Below are positions 44,467 to 52,984 of a stretch of 64,000 nucleotides of DNA, piece after piece. Source of the DNA: Shewanella sp. MBTL60-112-B2 (GTDB lineage Bacteria; Pseudomonadota; Gammaproteobacteria; Enterobacterales; Shewanellaceae). Both the position numbers and the translations under genes were made by a program. The notes beneath the pieces were generated by a model. It made no database searches. It was not told where the DNA came from and worked only from the letters and a program-made list of their open reading frames with translations. Positions within the stretch are counted from its first letter, which is position 1. The number at the start of each line of letters is the position of its first letter. The DNA lies in contig NZ_BPFA01000024.1 in the NCBI RefSeq assembly GCF_019655055.1, forward strand, positions 1-64,000, in the 5' to 3' direction.

Positions 44467-45168
44467 TTACCTTTTGTATTTGAGTCGCTTTTCGCTCAGA
44501 GCAATAGAGAGCTGCGCAGATAACACCCCAAGAGTTGCACCGGCAATCAAGTCCCCAAGGAAGTGGTAGTTTTGGCCTAACTGGCCCGTTATTGCTCCTA
44601 TCATAGCGAGTAACCATAGCCAATATAGTTTGGGAAAGCGCCACCAAAATACACTGGCTAATGCAAAAGTGAACAGTGCGTGTCCGGAGGGGAACGAATT
44701 GTAGGCTGGCCCAATTGCAAAAGGGTGGAAGCTTTCGACCCCATTATGGATCCAGGAAGGGTTGCTGCCACTTGCTGTATGGATCCAGGTTTCAGGCCAA
44801 GTACGGCCAAATATAAACTTTGCCCCTAGTCTTATAATTGTTGCAGTAATCACTGTGAAGGTGAGTGCCAGTGCGAAGCTTGCATATTTTTGGCGAAAAT
44901 TTGACTTAAAACAGCCAAGAATAATGAGCACTGTTAATATTTCAAATAGCAGCGGCATTTGGCTCAGTGGTTTGAAAATATCACTAGCATCGACATTTAA
45001 ATGCATCCAAGTCGAAATTGGTCGATCGAGAAACTGTACGCTGAAAATAATTAAACAGCAGCTGGCAAGGTAGAGCCAAAAACTGGTTCTTAGTGGCAGA
45101 GTCATAGGTCGGAGCTTATTTTGGAGTTCTTTATCTTTGGCTTCTGGGCGTATGCTAGGGGTCATCAA
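44467..45168 (-). CDS. PAP2 family phosphatase
   Basis: 233 residues, ~6 membrane helices. Motif 1 is KFIFGRTWPETW (Trp where the KxxxxxxRP consensus has Arg), motif 2 is FPSGHALFTF, motif 3 is GQNYHFLGD (Gln where many members have Arg). The catalytic His residues and Asp are kept; the changes fit a FGRxWPET subfamily of lipid phosphatases. Likely acts on undecaprenyl, phosphatidyl or lipid A phosphates; which one is not visible. It converges on the DMT gene with a 12-base gap. Confidence 0.85.
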   Translation of the reverse strand: MMTPSIRPEAKDKELQNKLRPMTLPLRTSFWLYLASCCLIIFSVQFLDRPISTWMHLNVDASDIFKPLSQMPLLFEILTVLIILGCFKSNFRQKYASFALALTFTVITATIIRLGAKFIFGRTWPETWIHTASGSNPSWIHNGVESFHPFAIGPAYNSFPSGHALFTFALASVFWWRFPKLYWLWLLAMIGAITGQLGQNYHFLGDLIAGATLGVLSAQLSIALSEKRLKYKR

Positions 45169-45261
45169 ACAATATTAAATATTAATCAGTGGCGAGTAGG
45201 CAAACAGTTTAGGGAGCCTTGGCGACAACGACAAGCGATAAAAGCATAGTTGATGTTATCG

Positions 45262-45366
45262 TCACTCTTTATTTGAGGCCTTCATCGCGATTGAAATACA
45301 AATTGCAGCCCCCCCCCAGGTGAGTAGTAAAGCGAATATCATCATGATAATAGCACCTGTGCTCAT
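45262..45366 (-). CDS. metS: MetS, small subunit of MetP-type NSS transporter
   Basis: 34 residues: MSTGAIIMMIFALLLTWGGA then AICISIAMKASNKE. One membrane helix with the WGG and SIAM pattern of the MetS small-subunit family of methionine/alanine NSS importers. RBS AAGGAG nine bases upstream lies inside the end of metP, and two bases separate the two genes. The TGG GGG GGG G codons form a nine-G run on the coding strand (C9 at 45309-45317 on the plus strand), rare in a coding gene. It lies exactly where the family partner is expected. Confidence 0.9.
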   Translation of the reverse strand: MSTGAIIMMIFALLLTWGGAAICISIAMKASNKE

Positions 45367-45368
45367 GG

Positions 45369-46859
45369 CTATGGCTCCTTTGAAATATTGTTGCCAGAAA
45401 TGACACTGATAAAGATAGCGGCAAATAGCATGCTTGCCACCAGTCCCCAGCCGAGAAATAGTTGATCCGCAATCGGGTAGTCGCCATAGCCGTCGGTTAA
45501 AGTGGTGAGCAGGTTTTTAACCAGAATAATCGCGAGCATGATAGGGCCGATAAAGCGCAGACAGATCTCCATCCACTTACCGATACTGAATTCGCTGCAG
45601 CGATTGGCATAATCACGAATATCGGCAATCTTAAATAACCAGGCAAGGATAATCAGCTCTATCAGGCAACTAGAGAGCAAGGCGATGTTATTGATAAAGT
45701 AATCGACAAGATCTAACAGTAGCAAGCCACCATTACTAGAAAATGCCATAGACACAGCAAAGCCCGTACCACAAACCAGTAATGCGGCCTTTTTTCGTGA
45801 TAGCGACAGTTTATCTATTACCGCAGAGACCACGGCTTCAATAATTGAGATATGTGAGCTTATTCCTGCAACCACTAAAGCTAAGAAGAATAGTGGTCCT
45901 AAGATGTAGGGGGCTGGCAGTAAATTAATAGCGGCAGGGATGGTAACAAAAGCCAGACCTACACCCGATGAAACCACATCAGTAATGGGCTTTGCTTGCT
46001 CCTCAGCCATATAGCCAAGAACGGCAAAGATCATAATGCCGCCTAAAATAGAGAAACCACAGTTGATTAATACCGTCATAAAGGCATTGTTATTAATATC
46101 GGATTTCTCTGGTAGGTAGCTAGAGTAAGCCAGCATGATGGCAAAGCCGACACTTAAGGTGAAAAATATCTGTCCGTATGCCGCTGACCAAACTTTAGCA
46201 TCTAAAATCATGCTGAAATCTGGCCTGAATAGGTAATTGAGTCCTTCTAGTGCGCCAGGAAGAAACACAATTCTGGTGATAAAAAGTAGTACCATGATGA
46301 AAAGCAGTGGCATCATGATTTTACTGGCACGCTCGATTCCGCCTTTTACACCACTGTAAACCGCAAGGGTTGTAATACTCCAAGCTATCGCCATGGGGAT
46401 CGCAATATGAAACTGCATGGAGCCTAGCTTAGTGGGGGAGTTGTCGCCGAGTTGTAGGTACTCATTGAAGAAGGCATTGGTATCTGTGCCCCAACTCTGA
46501 GTGATAGAGAAAACAAAGTAGGAAATGGCCCAGCCGATAATGGCGACATAATAGATGGCAATGACCGCGGCAATAAACACTTGAAACCAGCCTAACCACT
46601 CAAGCCTAAAGCCGAGTGACTTCCCTAGTTGTGCGAAGATCTTTGGTGCCGCACCTCGGTATTTATGACCTAGGCTGAATTCCATGATCATAAAGGGAAT
46701 TCCAGCAGAAAGCATGGCAAACAGATAGGGGATAAAAAAGGCCCCTCCACCGTTTTCGTAAGCCATATAGGGAAAGCGCCATATATTGCCGAGGCCGATG
46801 GCAGAGCCGACAGCGGCCAGAATAAAGCCTGTTCTAGAATTCCATTGCTCTCTTTGCAT
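45369..46859 (-). CDS. metP: NSS-family sodium-dependent transporter (MetP-like)
   Basis: 496 residues from MQREQWNSRTGFILAAVGSAIGLGNIWRFPYMAYENGGGAFFIPY (an upstream TTG at 46883 has no RBS). LeuT fold with 12 helices; the unwound TM1 (AVGSAIGLGN) binds Na+ and substrate. The metS partner directly downstream identifies it as the MetP group, methionine/alanine or related amino acid importer. In SNF-type members substrate choice is not read from this motif alone. Confidence 0.93.
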   Translation of the reverse strand: MQREQWNSRTGFILAAVGSAIGLGNIWRFPYMAYENGGGAFFIPYLFAMLSAGIPFMIMEFSLGHKYRGAAPKIFAQLGKSLGFRLEWLGWFQVFIAAVIAIYYVAIIGWAISYFVFSITQSWGTDTNAFFNEYLQLGDNSPTKLGSMQFHIAIPMAIAWSITTLAVYSGVKGGIERASKIMMPLLFIMVLLFITRIVFLPGALEGLNYLFRPDFSMILDAKVWSAAYGQIFFTLSVGFAIMLAYSSYLPEKSDINNNAFMTVLINCGFSILGGIMIFAVLGYMAEEQAKPITDVVSSGVGLAFVTIPAAINLLPAPYILGPLFFLALVVAGISSHISIIEAVVSAVIDKLSLSRKKAALLVCGTGFAVSMAFSSNGGLLLLDLVDYFINNIALLSSCLIELIILAWLFKIADIRDYANRCSEFSIGKWMEICLRFIGPIMLAIILVKNLLTTLTDGYGDYPIADQLFLGWGLVASMLFAAIFISVISGNNISKEP

Positions 46860-47025
46860 TGAACGCGCCTGTACTCTCTCCAACTACAAGATTGTAAATT
46901 GGGCCAACAGAACTAATTCTAGTCACAATTAAAGAACTTGCTTAAGGTTTTTACTTTATGAAATGGTTAACTTTTAGCCAAAATCACAAGCGGTAATAGA
47001 GGGGGAAGCCCATAGACTATAAGGG

Positions 47026-48021
47026 CTAGCGTGTGTAGTTGGCTTCTAGCTGCGTTATTTGCTGGGCGAGAGACTGATTGACGGGAACTGGTATATGATG
47101 AGCCATGGCTCGCTTAAGAACGAAACCATTAATGGCGTTTATCTCCGTTTGCCTTTGATGAAAAACATCTTGATGCATGGAGGAGAAATTCTGCGCGGTT
47201 AGCTCTATGACTTGATAAACACGCTCAATCAAAAGCGCTTTGTCCAGCTTGAGACCATCGGCGGCGGCAACCGTCACCAATTCGCTAACAGCGTCGTTTA
47301 CCGTATTGCGGTATTGAGGCTTAGCAAGCTCACCATTAGGGCAATTATGGATCGCGGTTAACGGATTTATTGCTACATTGATGGCCAGTTTTTGCCAAAG
47401 CAATGGCAAAATGTCAGTGTACCAAGTACTTTGGCCAATACTGTTGAGTAATAGTTCCTTAACCCTGCCATCAAGCTGCGGCGCGTTAAAGGGGCCAAGT
47501 TGTGTTAGGCCCGTGCCAGTCTGCTTCACATGGTATTTGTCCAATCTAAGTGCACCTTGAGAAGTCGTCCCAAGACTCAAGCCCCGTCCAGCTATATATG
47601 GCTGCACCTCTAGATGAGGCCCCATACCATTATGCAGTAACAATATGTGGGTGTGACAGGGAAGGTAGGGCAATACCGCTTTTAGTGCCGATTGAACTTG
47701 ATAGGCCTTAACGCAGACAATTAAAAGCCTTGTGCTGGCGAGCTCTTTGGCATAATCCGCTCGACCAATCACTTTAGCGTTACTCGTCAATTCTTGACCA
47801 TCGAGTCTAGTAAATCTTAGGGGGATAACTTCTGAGTGTACTTTTCTGCCGATAAAGCTTAACGGAGTTTGCTGCTTGGCGTTAGCTAGCTGGTGGTAGA
47901 TGAGCTGGCCAATGGCGCCCGCACCTAGAATAGTAATTTGCTCAGCACTTAATGAATGACCACTTAGCAGTTTAGGAGTTAGCAGTTCAGTACTGAGTTG
48001 CTGCGATGATTTAGAAGGCAT
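47026..48021 (-). CDS. panE: Ketopantoate reductase family protein (PanE/ApbA-like)
   Basis: 331 residues with ~28 extra N-terminal residues before the Rossmann motif ITILGAGAIGQLIYHQL (~30-46). VCVKAYQVQSALKAVLPYL (~108-126) and the domain LLWQKLAINVAINPLTAIHNCPNGEL (~208-233) are family signatures; K and E of the catalytic set are kept. It reduces 2-dehydropantoate with NADPH in CoA synthesis. Distant paralogues share the fold, so the panE name is likely rather than certain. Downstream of a VanZ-like gene with a 6-base gap. Confidence 0.85.
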   Translation of the reverse strand: MPSKSSQQLSTELLTPKLLSGHSLSAEQITILGAGAIGQLIYHQLANAKQQTPLSFIGRKVHSEVIPLRFTRLDGQELTSNAKVIGRADYAKELASTRLLIVCVKAYQVQSALKAVLPYLPCHTHILLLHNGMGPHLEVQPYIAGRGLSLGTTSQGALRLDKYHVKQTGTGLTQLGPFNAPQLDGRVKELLLNSIGQSTWYTDILPLLWQKLAINVAINPLTAIHNCPNGELAKPQYRNTVNDAVSELVTVAAADGLKLDKALLIERVYQVIELTAQNFSSMHQDVFHQRQTEINAINGFVLKRAMAHHIPVPVNQSLAQQITQLEANYTR

Positions 48022-48027
48022 AAGAAA

Positions 48028-48432
48028 TTACTGCAGATCAGGATCGGTGAGCTTAGTGGCTTTAAAGTAGCGACAATAAAGCCAATGAGTAAAGTAAAAC
48101 AGAGAGATCCCTACCATATCGGCAATGAAATCAGCTAGAGAGGCGCTACGATAGGAAAGTTGCGATTGCACCACTTCGATAAAAACTGCATAGCCCGCTA
48201 GAATAACTGCCAGTGTGTACCACTTAGGCCGAAAGGCTAAGTAGGTTAGGTATGACAAGACAAAGAAACTGCCAACGTGACCAATTTTATCGAAATTAGG
48301 GATCCCTGTTGGGTAACTGGGTTTTGAGAAAACCAAGTAACTCACCAGTATAAGCATTAAAGCCAGCGCCCACTTAAAAATTGTTTGTCTGTTTATCACG
48401 TCGTATGCATCTATGTTATTTGTCTTAATCAT
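48028..48432 (-). CDS. VanZ-like membrane protein
   Basis: 134 residues from MIKTNNIDAYDVINRQTIF; longer readings exist. Four membrane helices. FDKIGHVGSFFVLSYL (~49-64), WYTLAVILAGYAVFIEVVQSQL (~71-92) and RSASLADFIADMVGISLFY are the VanZ-fold signatures; role in teicoplanin resistance is specific to enterococcal VanZ and is not implied here. Six bases before panE, so probably co-transcribed. Confidence 0.8.
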   Translation of the reverse strand: MIKTNNIDAYDVINRQTIFKWALALMLILVSYLVFSKPSYPTGIPNFDKIGHVGSFFVLSYLTYLAFRPKWYTLAVILAGYAVFIEVVQSQLSYRSASLADFIADMVGISLFYFTHWLYCRYFKATKLTDPDLQ

Positions 48433-48557
48433 AAGAAAACCCGTTGATAAAGTCATCAACAACCCACAATTTCCTTTGATTTTATGGTTTATTTACTTCA
48501 AGTTCAGAGGCTCAGTGCGTAAAATACGGCTACAGTAATTTTTTAAGGACCAAACTT

Positions 48558-49043
48558 ATGCCTTCAATGGATATTGTTTCAGAAGTAAATGAAGTTGAAC
48601 TGCGTAACGCGGTTGATAATTCTGTTCGTGAATTGAAAGGACGTTTTGACTTTCGCGGCAAAGAAGCCAGTATAGAATACAAAGATCATGTCGTGACCTT
48701 AACGGCCGAAGATGATTTTCAGTGTCGTCAGTTAGTCGATATTTTGCGTATGCAGATGAGTAAGCGCGATGTCGACCCTAAGTCGATGGACGTTGATGAA
48801 AAAGCGGTTCACAGTGGTAAAACATTCTCTTTAAAAGTGAAGTTTAAAGAGGGTATTGAAACCTTAGTCGCTAAGAAGTTAGTGAAGCTAATTAAAGACA
48901 GCAAGCTGAAAGTACAATCATCTATTCAAGGTGACTCTGTGCGAGTGACAGGTAAGAAACGTGATGACTTGCAGCAAGTTATGGCATTGGCTCGTGAGTC
49001 TGAGCTAGGGCAGCCATTCCAGTTTAATAACTTCAGAGACTAA
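48558..49043 (+). CDS. yajQ: YajQ family cyclic-di-GMP/nucleotide-binding protein
   Basis: 161 residues, normal family length. MPSMDIVSEVNEVELRNAVDN (start) and QGDSVRVTGKKRDDLQQVMALARE (~126-149), closing PFQFNNFRD, are YajQ signatures: two ferredoxin-like halves. Members bind c-di-GMP or tRNA/ribosomal RNA in some species. Divergent from the VanZ gene, with RBS AAGGA before the ATG. Confidence 0.96.
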   Translation: MPSMDIVSEVNEVELRNAVDNSVRELKGRFDFRGKEASIEYKDHVVTLTAEDDFQCRQLVDILRMQMSKRDVDPKSMDVDEKAVHSGKTFSLKVKFKEGIETLVAKKLVKLIKDSKLKVQSSIQGDSVRVTGKKRDDLQQVMALARESELGQPFQFNNFRD

Positions 49044-49067
49044 TCTTTAGTTGTATTCGTCTCGATT

Positions 49068-49090
49068 AGGGCTGCCATGGTGGCAGCCCT
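49068..49090 (+). terminator. Terminator after yajQ
   Basis: Stem AGGGCTGCCA / TGGCAGCCCT with a 3-base loop; the T run is short. Confidence 0.75.
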
Positions 49091-49101
49091 TGTCTTCAAG
49101 G

Positions 49102-49335
49102 TTAATCTTTTAGTTTATTAATTTCTTCGTTAACCTCATAGCCCTTGTCGGTAATGATTTTTTCTAAAACCACTAAACGGTGCTGGATGCTTTTTACCTC
49201 ATCAATCAGCTTCATTTTGTCACTGCTGTCGATCTTCGCTTCAAGCTGTTTCATACGAAAACGGTATTTAAAAAAGTCAGTCCCAAAGATGGCAAAAACA
49301 ATAATCGCAACGATAACAATCTGACCAATATCCAT
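49102..49335 (-). CDS. Small inner-membrane coiled-coil protein
   Basis: 77 residues: one N-terminal membrane helix (MDIGQIVIVAIIVFAIFGTDFF, residues ~1-22), a basic turn (KYRFRMKQLE) and a charged helix with heptad leucines/isoleucines (EVKSIQHRLVVLEKIITDKGYEVNEEINKL). The layout, length and the LxxLExIL-like segment recall phage-shock PspB, but no pspA/pspC neighbour is present, so this is only a resemblance. RBS AAAGGAAAG upstream is good. Confidence 0.7.
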   Translation of the reverse strand: MDIGQIVIVAIIVFAIFGTDFFKYRFRMKQLEAKIDSSDKMKLIDEVKSIQHRLVVLEKIITDKGYEVNEEINKLKD

Positions 49336-49541
49336 ATTCTTTCCTTTTACTATTCCAAGTGAGTCTCATTATAAATAAAGGTAAGCAAATAAAAGGCCAA
49401 TAATAAAAGCTGTTTATTTTCAGGTTGTTATGTTTCTATTGGCAAGTTTACATTATCTAAAATCAAATGAATTACCTATTTTACTCACTTGTTGGTTATT
49501 TATACCACTGCTTATCAAGTCTGGTAACTATCAGTTTTCTT

Positions 49542-50963
49542 TTAGCTTCCTAACTTTTTAGGGCTCTCTTGCTCTACTAAGTCACTTTCACTTGGCTCAC
49601 TTTGGTTGGGATTAGGCGCATACTTTTGTACTAGCATGATCAGCCCAAGTACTGGGAAACCGATTAAGCTGGCAGCAATAAAGAAACTAACATAGTCATA
49701 AGCATCGATATAAGCGCCAGAGAACCCCGCTACAAATTTAGGGAACAGCAACATAATTGAAGATAACAGTGCATATTGAGTCGCACTGTAGCCACTGCTG
49801 GTTAAGCTCGACAGATATGCAATAAAGGCTGCGGTGGCAATCCCAGCGCTGAAGTTATCCACTGAAATAGCAAAGGTTAAAAAGCTAACGTTGTAGCCAA
49901 TCATGGCTTGGTAGGCGAACAATAAGTTAGTCACAGCTACAAGCAGGGCACCTAAGAATAATATCTTCATGGTGCCGTAACGAGCAATCAACAAGCCGCC
50001 AGCGCCTGCACCCACTAAGGTCATAATCAAGCCATAGATCTTACTTAAAGTGGCAATTTCTGTTTTTGAAAACCCCATATCAACATAAAAGACATTGGCC
50101 ATAATGCCCATCACGATATCTGAAATTCGGTAGCAAGAGATCAACAGTAGGATAAGAATAGCGCTGCGACCATAACGTTTAAAGAAGTCGATAAACGGCA
50201 GCACACTAGCGGTATACAGCCAGGAAAGACCTGCAGCGATAAATTTGGGGTAACGTGCGGCAAACTTAACCTTTAACTCAGCCTCTTTCTTGTCGACCTC
50301 TTTGGTCTCAACGTTAGGCTCAGTGCTAAACAAGGTGGTTAAGATACCGATAGACATGAGTCCTGCCATCACGATATAAGCTGTCTGCCATGAGACCAAA
50401 CTGTAAGCATCATTATTGGGTTCAATCCATGCGGCAATCGTGAGTGCTCCGGCGGTAGCGACAATCATCGCACTGCGGTAACCCACTTGATAAGCTGCAG
50501 CCAGCGCCGCTTGCATTTTTACTGGTGCGGATTCAATACGAAATGCATCAATAACAATATCTTGTGTTGCAGAGGCGAAAGCGACCATTAAGGCGAACAG
50601 CGCCAGTCTTTCAAGATCGGCAAGGGGATCACTTTGGCTCATACCTACAATGGCAGCAACCAGTAGCAATTGGGCGAACATCATCCAACCGCGCCTACGC
50701 CCTAGTAGCCGGGTAAATATCGGTAGAGACATTCTGTCGACTAACGGTGACCAAGCCCATTTAAATCCGTAGGCCAAGGCTATCCAGCTAAAGTAACCAA
50801 TTGCAGTACGGTCCACTCCAGCTTCTCTTAGCCAAAAGGACAGAGTAGAGAATACTAGCATCAAGGGTAGGCCTGCTGAAAAACCCAGCAGTAATAAAAT
50901 TAATACCCTTTTGTGGCAATAGATTGATGCGGCGTCTTTAAAGCGCGAAAAGAAAGAATGCAC
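49542..50963 (-). CDS. ampG: AmpG family muropeptide permease
   Basis: 473 residues, MFS fold with ~12-14 helices. RVLILLLLGFSAGLPLMLVFSTLSFWLREAGVDRTAIGYFSWI (~19-61) and LGRRRGWMM, SATQDIVIDAFRIES (~121-135) are AmpG signatures. Imports anhydro-muropeptides for cell-wall recycling. The yajG gene of the same E. coli locus lies just upstream, separated here by the cyclophilin and a 120-codon gene. Confidence 0.93.
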   Translation of the reverse strand: MHSFFSRFKDAASIYCHKRVLILLLLGFSAGLPLMLVFSTLSFWLREAGVDRTAIGYFSWIALAYGFKWAWSPLVDRMSLPIFTRLLGRRRGWMMFAQLLLVAAIVGMSQSDPLADLERLALFALMVAFASATQDIVIDAFRIESAPVKMQAALAAAYQVGYRSAMIVATAGALTIAAWIEPNNDAYSLVSWQTAYIVMAGLMSIGILTTLFSTEPNVETKEVDKKEAELKVKFAARYPKFIAAGLSWLYTASVLPFIDFFKRYGRSAILILLLISCYRISDIVMGIMANVFYVDMGFSKTEIATLSKIYGLIMTLVGAGAGGLLIARYGTMKILFLGALLVAVTNLLFAYQAMIGYNVSFLTFAISVDNFSAGIATAAFIAYLSSLTSSGYSATQYALLSSIMLLFPKFVAGFSGAYIDAYDYVSFFIAASLIGFPVLGLIMLVQKYAPNPNQSEPSESDLVEQESPKKLGS

Positions 50964-51097
50964 GGATGCGAAACACCTAAGTTAGCGAAACAAGAATGAG
51001 TTTAACTAGCTTACGTAGGACGGTGGCTGGGTTCAAGGTAATATTGGAACTTGCTATGACTATGGTGTCTTTGTTGTACAAGGTTTAGACAATAATA

Positions 51098-51129
51098 AAA
51101 AACCCAAACCAGTTAAAGGCTTGGGTTTT
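51098..51129. terminator. Terminator between ampG and the unknown gene
   Basis: Imperfect stem AAAACCCAA / TTGGGTTTT with A/T runs on both sides. Confidence 0.75.
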
Positions 51130-51150
51130 GTTGATATTACAGCTTTGAAA

Positions 51151-51471
51151 TTAAGGTCTGATCCCTATACAGCCTTGAGGAATTTGACCACCAATACTAA
51201 GGTAGTCACAACAATCATCTATTTGCTTTCGCAAAAATTGATTGCCTCTAATAGCCCAACAGGGCCACCTGTCAAAGGCGTGTAGTAGGTGCCAAAACAC
51301 ACGTTCCATATCTGTTTGCGCATCACCCTGATGATCGTACATCTGCCATTCTTCTAGGGTGTCCCATAAATATAACTGGATTTCGTTGAAATCGAGTTGA
51401 TCACTCAAAAACGCTTTTCCATAGAAAGCCAGTTGGGGCGCTTTATCGTCAATGAACTGATTTGGGGTCAT
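51151..51471 (-). CDS. Conserved-looking protein of unknown function
   Basis: 106 residues from MTPNQFIDDKAPQLAFYG, chosen because AAGGAGG lies 7 bases upstream; a longer reading adds 14 residues without an RBS. Rich in aromatic residues (EIQLYLWDTLEEWQMYDHQGD, ERVFWHLLHAFDRWPCW) with a Cys pair (DDCCDYL) near the end. I do not recognise it. It lies between the cyclophilin and ampG. Confidence 0.65.
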   Translation of the reverse strand: MTPNQFIDDKAPQLAFYGKAFLSDQLDFNEIQLYLWDTLEEWQMYDHQGDAQTDMERVFWHLLHAFDRWPCWAIRGNQFLRKQIDDCCDYLSIGGQIPQGCIGIRP

Positions 51472-51586
51472 TGAGCCGCCTCCTTTTACGTAACGAAATA
51501 AGTATAGGCACAAGATTAGGGCTTTGGCTCAAAATAATTCAAATTATTTCAAAACAATTCAAGATTAGATTGGTTGAATATGGTGG

Positions 51587-52183
51587 CTAGTTACGTGGCA
51601 ATAGTGTCGCCTTTTTCAAAACAATATCTTCAACAGGGAAGTCAGGCCACTCTACTTGAGTGTTGAAGTCAGTCGGTACCAGCGACATGGCTTGTAATAC
51701 TTCCATGCCTGAGATGACTTCGCCAAAAACCGCATAGCCCCAGCGGCGCGATGAGGGATCTAATTTTTCATTATCGACAAGGTTAAAGTAGAACTGGCTG
51801 GTGGCAGTATGCGGCTCGGCTTCTCTGGCCATGGCAATGGTACCAGTTAGGTTAGATAGACCATTACCCGATTCATTGACGATAGGTTTGTCGGTGGCTC
51901 TCTCTTCTTTGTTTAAGTCTAAACCGCCACCTTGTACCACGAAATCACTAATCACTCTGTGAAACAAGGTGTTGTCATAGTGACCTTTGACAACATAGGT
52001 GAGAAAGTTATCGACAGTGATAGGCGAGCGTGTTCTATCTAGCTCCACGATTATCTTGCCCATGCTGGTATCTAGCTCAACTTGAGGATAAAGAGTGTTT
52101 GGCTGAATATCTACCGCATAGGAAAGCTGGCTCGCAGCTAGCAGAGTCAATGAAGCAAGCAGCTTGGAAATCCAAGTTTTCAT
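51587..52183 (-). CDS. Periplasmic cyclophilin-type peptidyl-prolyl isomerase
   Basis: 198 residues. Signal peptide MKTWISKLLASLTLLAASQLSYA (cleavage ~23). Cyclophilin core: VELDTSMGKIIVELDRTRSPITVDNFLTYV, LFHRVISDFVVQGG (FHR with the catalytic Arg, ~75-88) and MAREAEPHTATSQFYFNLVDN (~118-138). A PpiA-like foldase of the envelope. It lies 49 bases after yajG and probably shares its transcript. Confidence 0.93.
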   Translation of the reverse strand: MKTWISKLLASLTLLAASQLSYAVDIQPNTLYPQVELDTSMGKIIVELDRTRSPITVDNFLTYVVKGHYDNTLFHRVISDFVVQGGGLDLNKEERATDKPIVNESGNGLSNLTGTIAMAREAEPHTATSQFYFNLVDNEKLDPSSRRWGYAVFGEVISGMEVLQAMSLVPTDFNTQVEWPDFPVEDIVLKKATLLPRN

Positions 52184-52232
52184 AATGTTCCTTTTAATGG
52201 CAAGTTGAGCACAGCTAACCTGAGCTTAATTT

Positions 52233-52799
52233 TTACTGCTGAATGAATTGGTTCAGTTCAGGATCGTTAATGATGTCGCGGGTTAGCTCACCGAGCAGCT
52301 TGTTCATTTCAAGCTCAAGTGTAGCAAAGTCGGCACTAAACGGACCTTTTAATAACCCCTTAGCACGATAACGTTTTGTCAGCTCTTGATTAGTGTTTTT
52401 AGCGATAACATTAATAATAATCTGGCTATTGGCCTCAAAACCAAATGTGCCTTCGTCGACATCGGTCAATAACTGCTCTAACTGGAATTGCATGTGATTC
52501 ACAGAGCTTGGATCGATACGATAGCCCGCTTGAGTAAAGCCATCTCTAAATACTTGGTCCATCTGAACGCGAGGGGCTTCAGTCGGGCTGACAAGGCGTG
52601 CGGCTTTATCGCCGTCATTGAAGCGCACGATAAAATTGGCAGAACGGGTATCAATTGTTTCTAGTGAAACAGGAAGTTCTACTTCTGTTTGCTGAGTAAT
52701 AGATGGAACTTCAGGGTTTAATGCTATATGAGAAGGGCCTTGGCTGGCACAGCCTACAATGGATACCGCGGCTGCAACGACTAAAAGTAAAGATTTCAT
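52233..52799 (-). CDS. yajG: YajG family lipoprotein
   Basis: 188 residues. Lipobox VSIVG-C17-ASQG, a lipidated protein. The mature part matches YajG: ...VPSITQQ..., VQMDQVFRDGFTQAGYRID (~86-104) and a closing helix LLGELTRDIINDPELNQFIQQ. Function is unknown, with yajG-ampG linkage in many gammaproteobacteria. First gene of the yajG-cyclophilin pair. Confidence 0.9.
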   Translation of the reverse strand: MKSLLLVVAAAVSIVGCASQGPSHIALNPEVPSITQQTEVELPVSLETIDTRSANFIVRFNDGDKAARLVSPTEAPRVQMDQVFRDGFTQAGYRIDPSSVNHMQFQLEQLLTDVDEGTFGFEANSQIIINVIAKNTNQELTKRYRAKGLLKGPFSADFATLELEMNKLLGELTRDIINDPELNQFIQQ

Positions 52800-52984
52800 T
52801 ATTATTTAAATTAGCAAAAAAATTGATGGAGTCAGCATACCAGAAGATGGTTGGTATTCCAGATCTAGCTCGACTTTTTATTAGTGCATTTAAAGGTCGC
52901 TTAGGGCGTTAAGGCTTTAGTTCAGCTGCGGTTAAGGGCTCCCTTATAGACTAGGGAGCATAATAGTTAGCATAGAGTGCGGTG

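Noticed and set aside
52826..52912. Short plus-strand ORF (MESAYQKMVGIPDLARLF...) between yajG and the barrel gene
   Set aside because: Only 28 residues, poor RBS and no recognised family; it may be real but cannot be supported.
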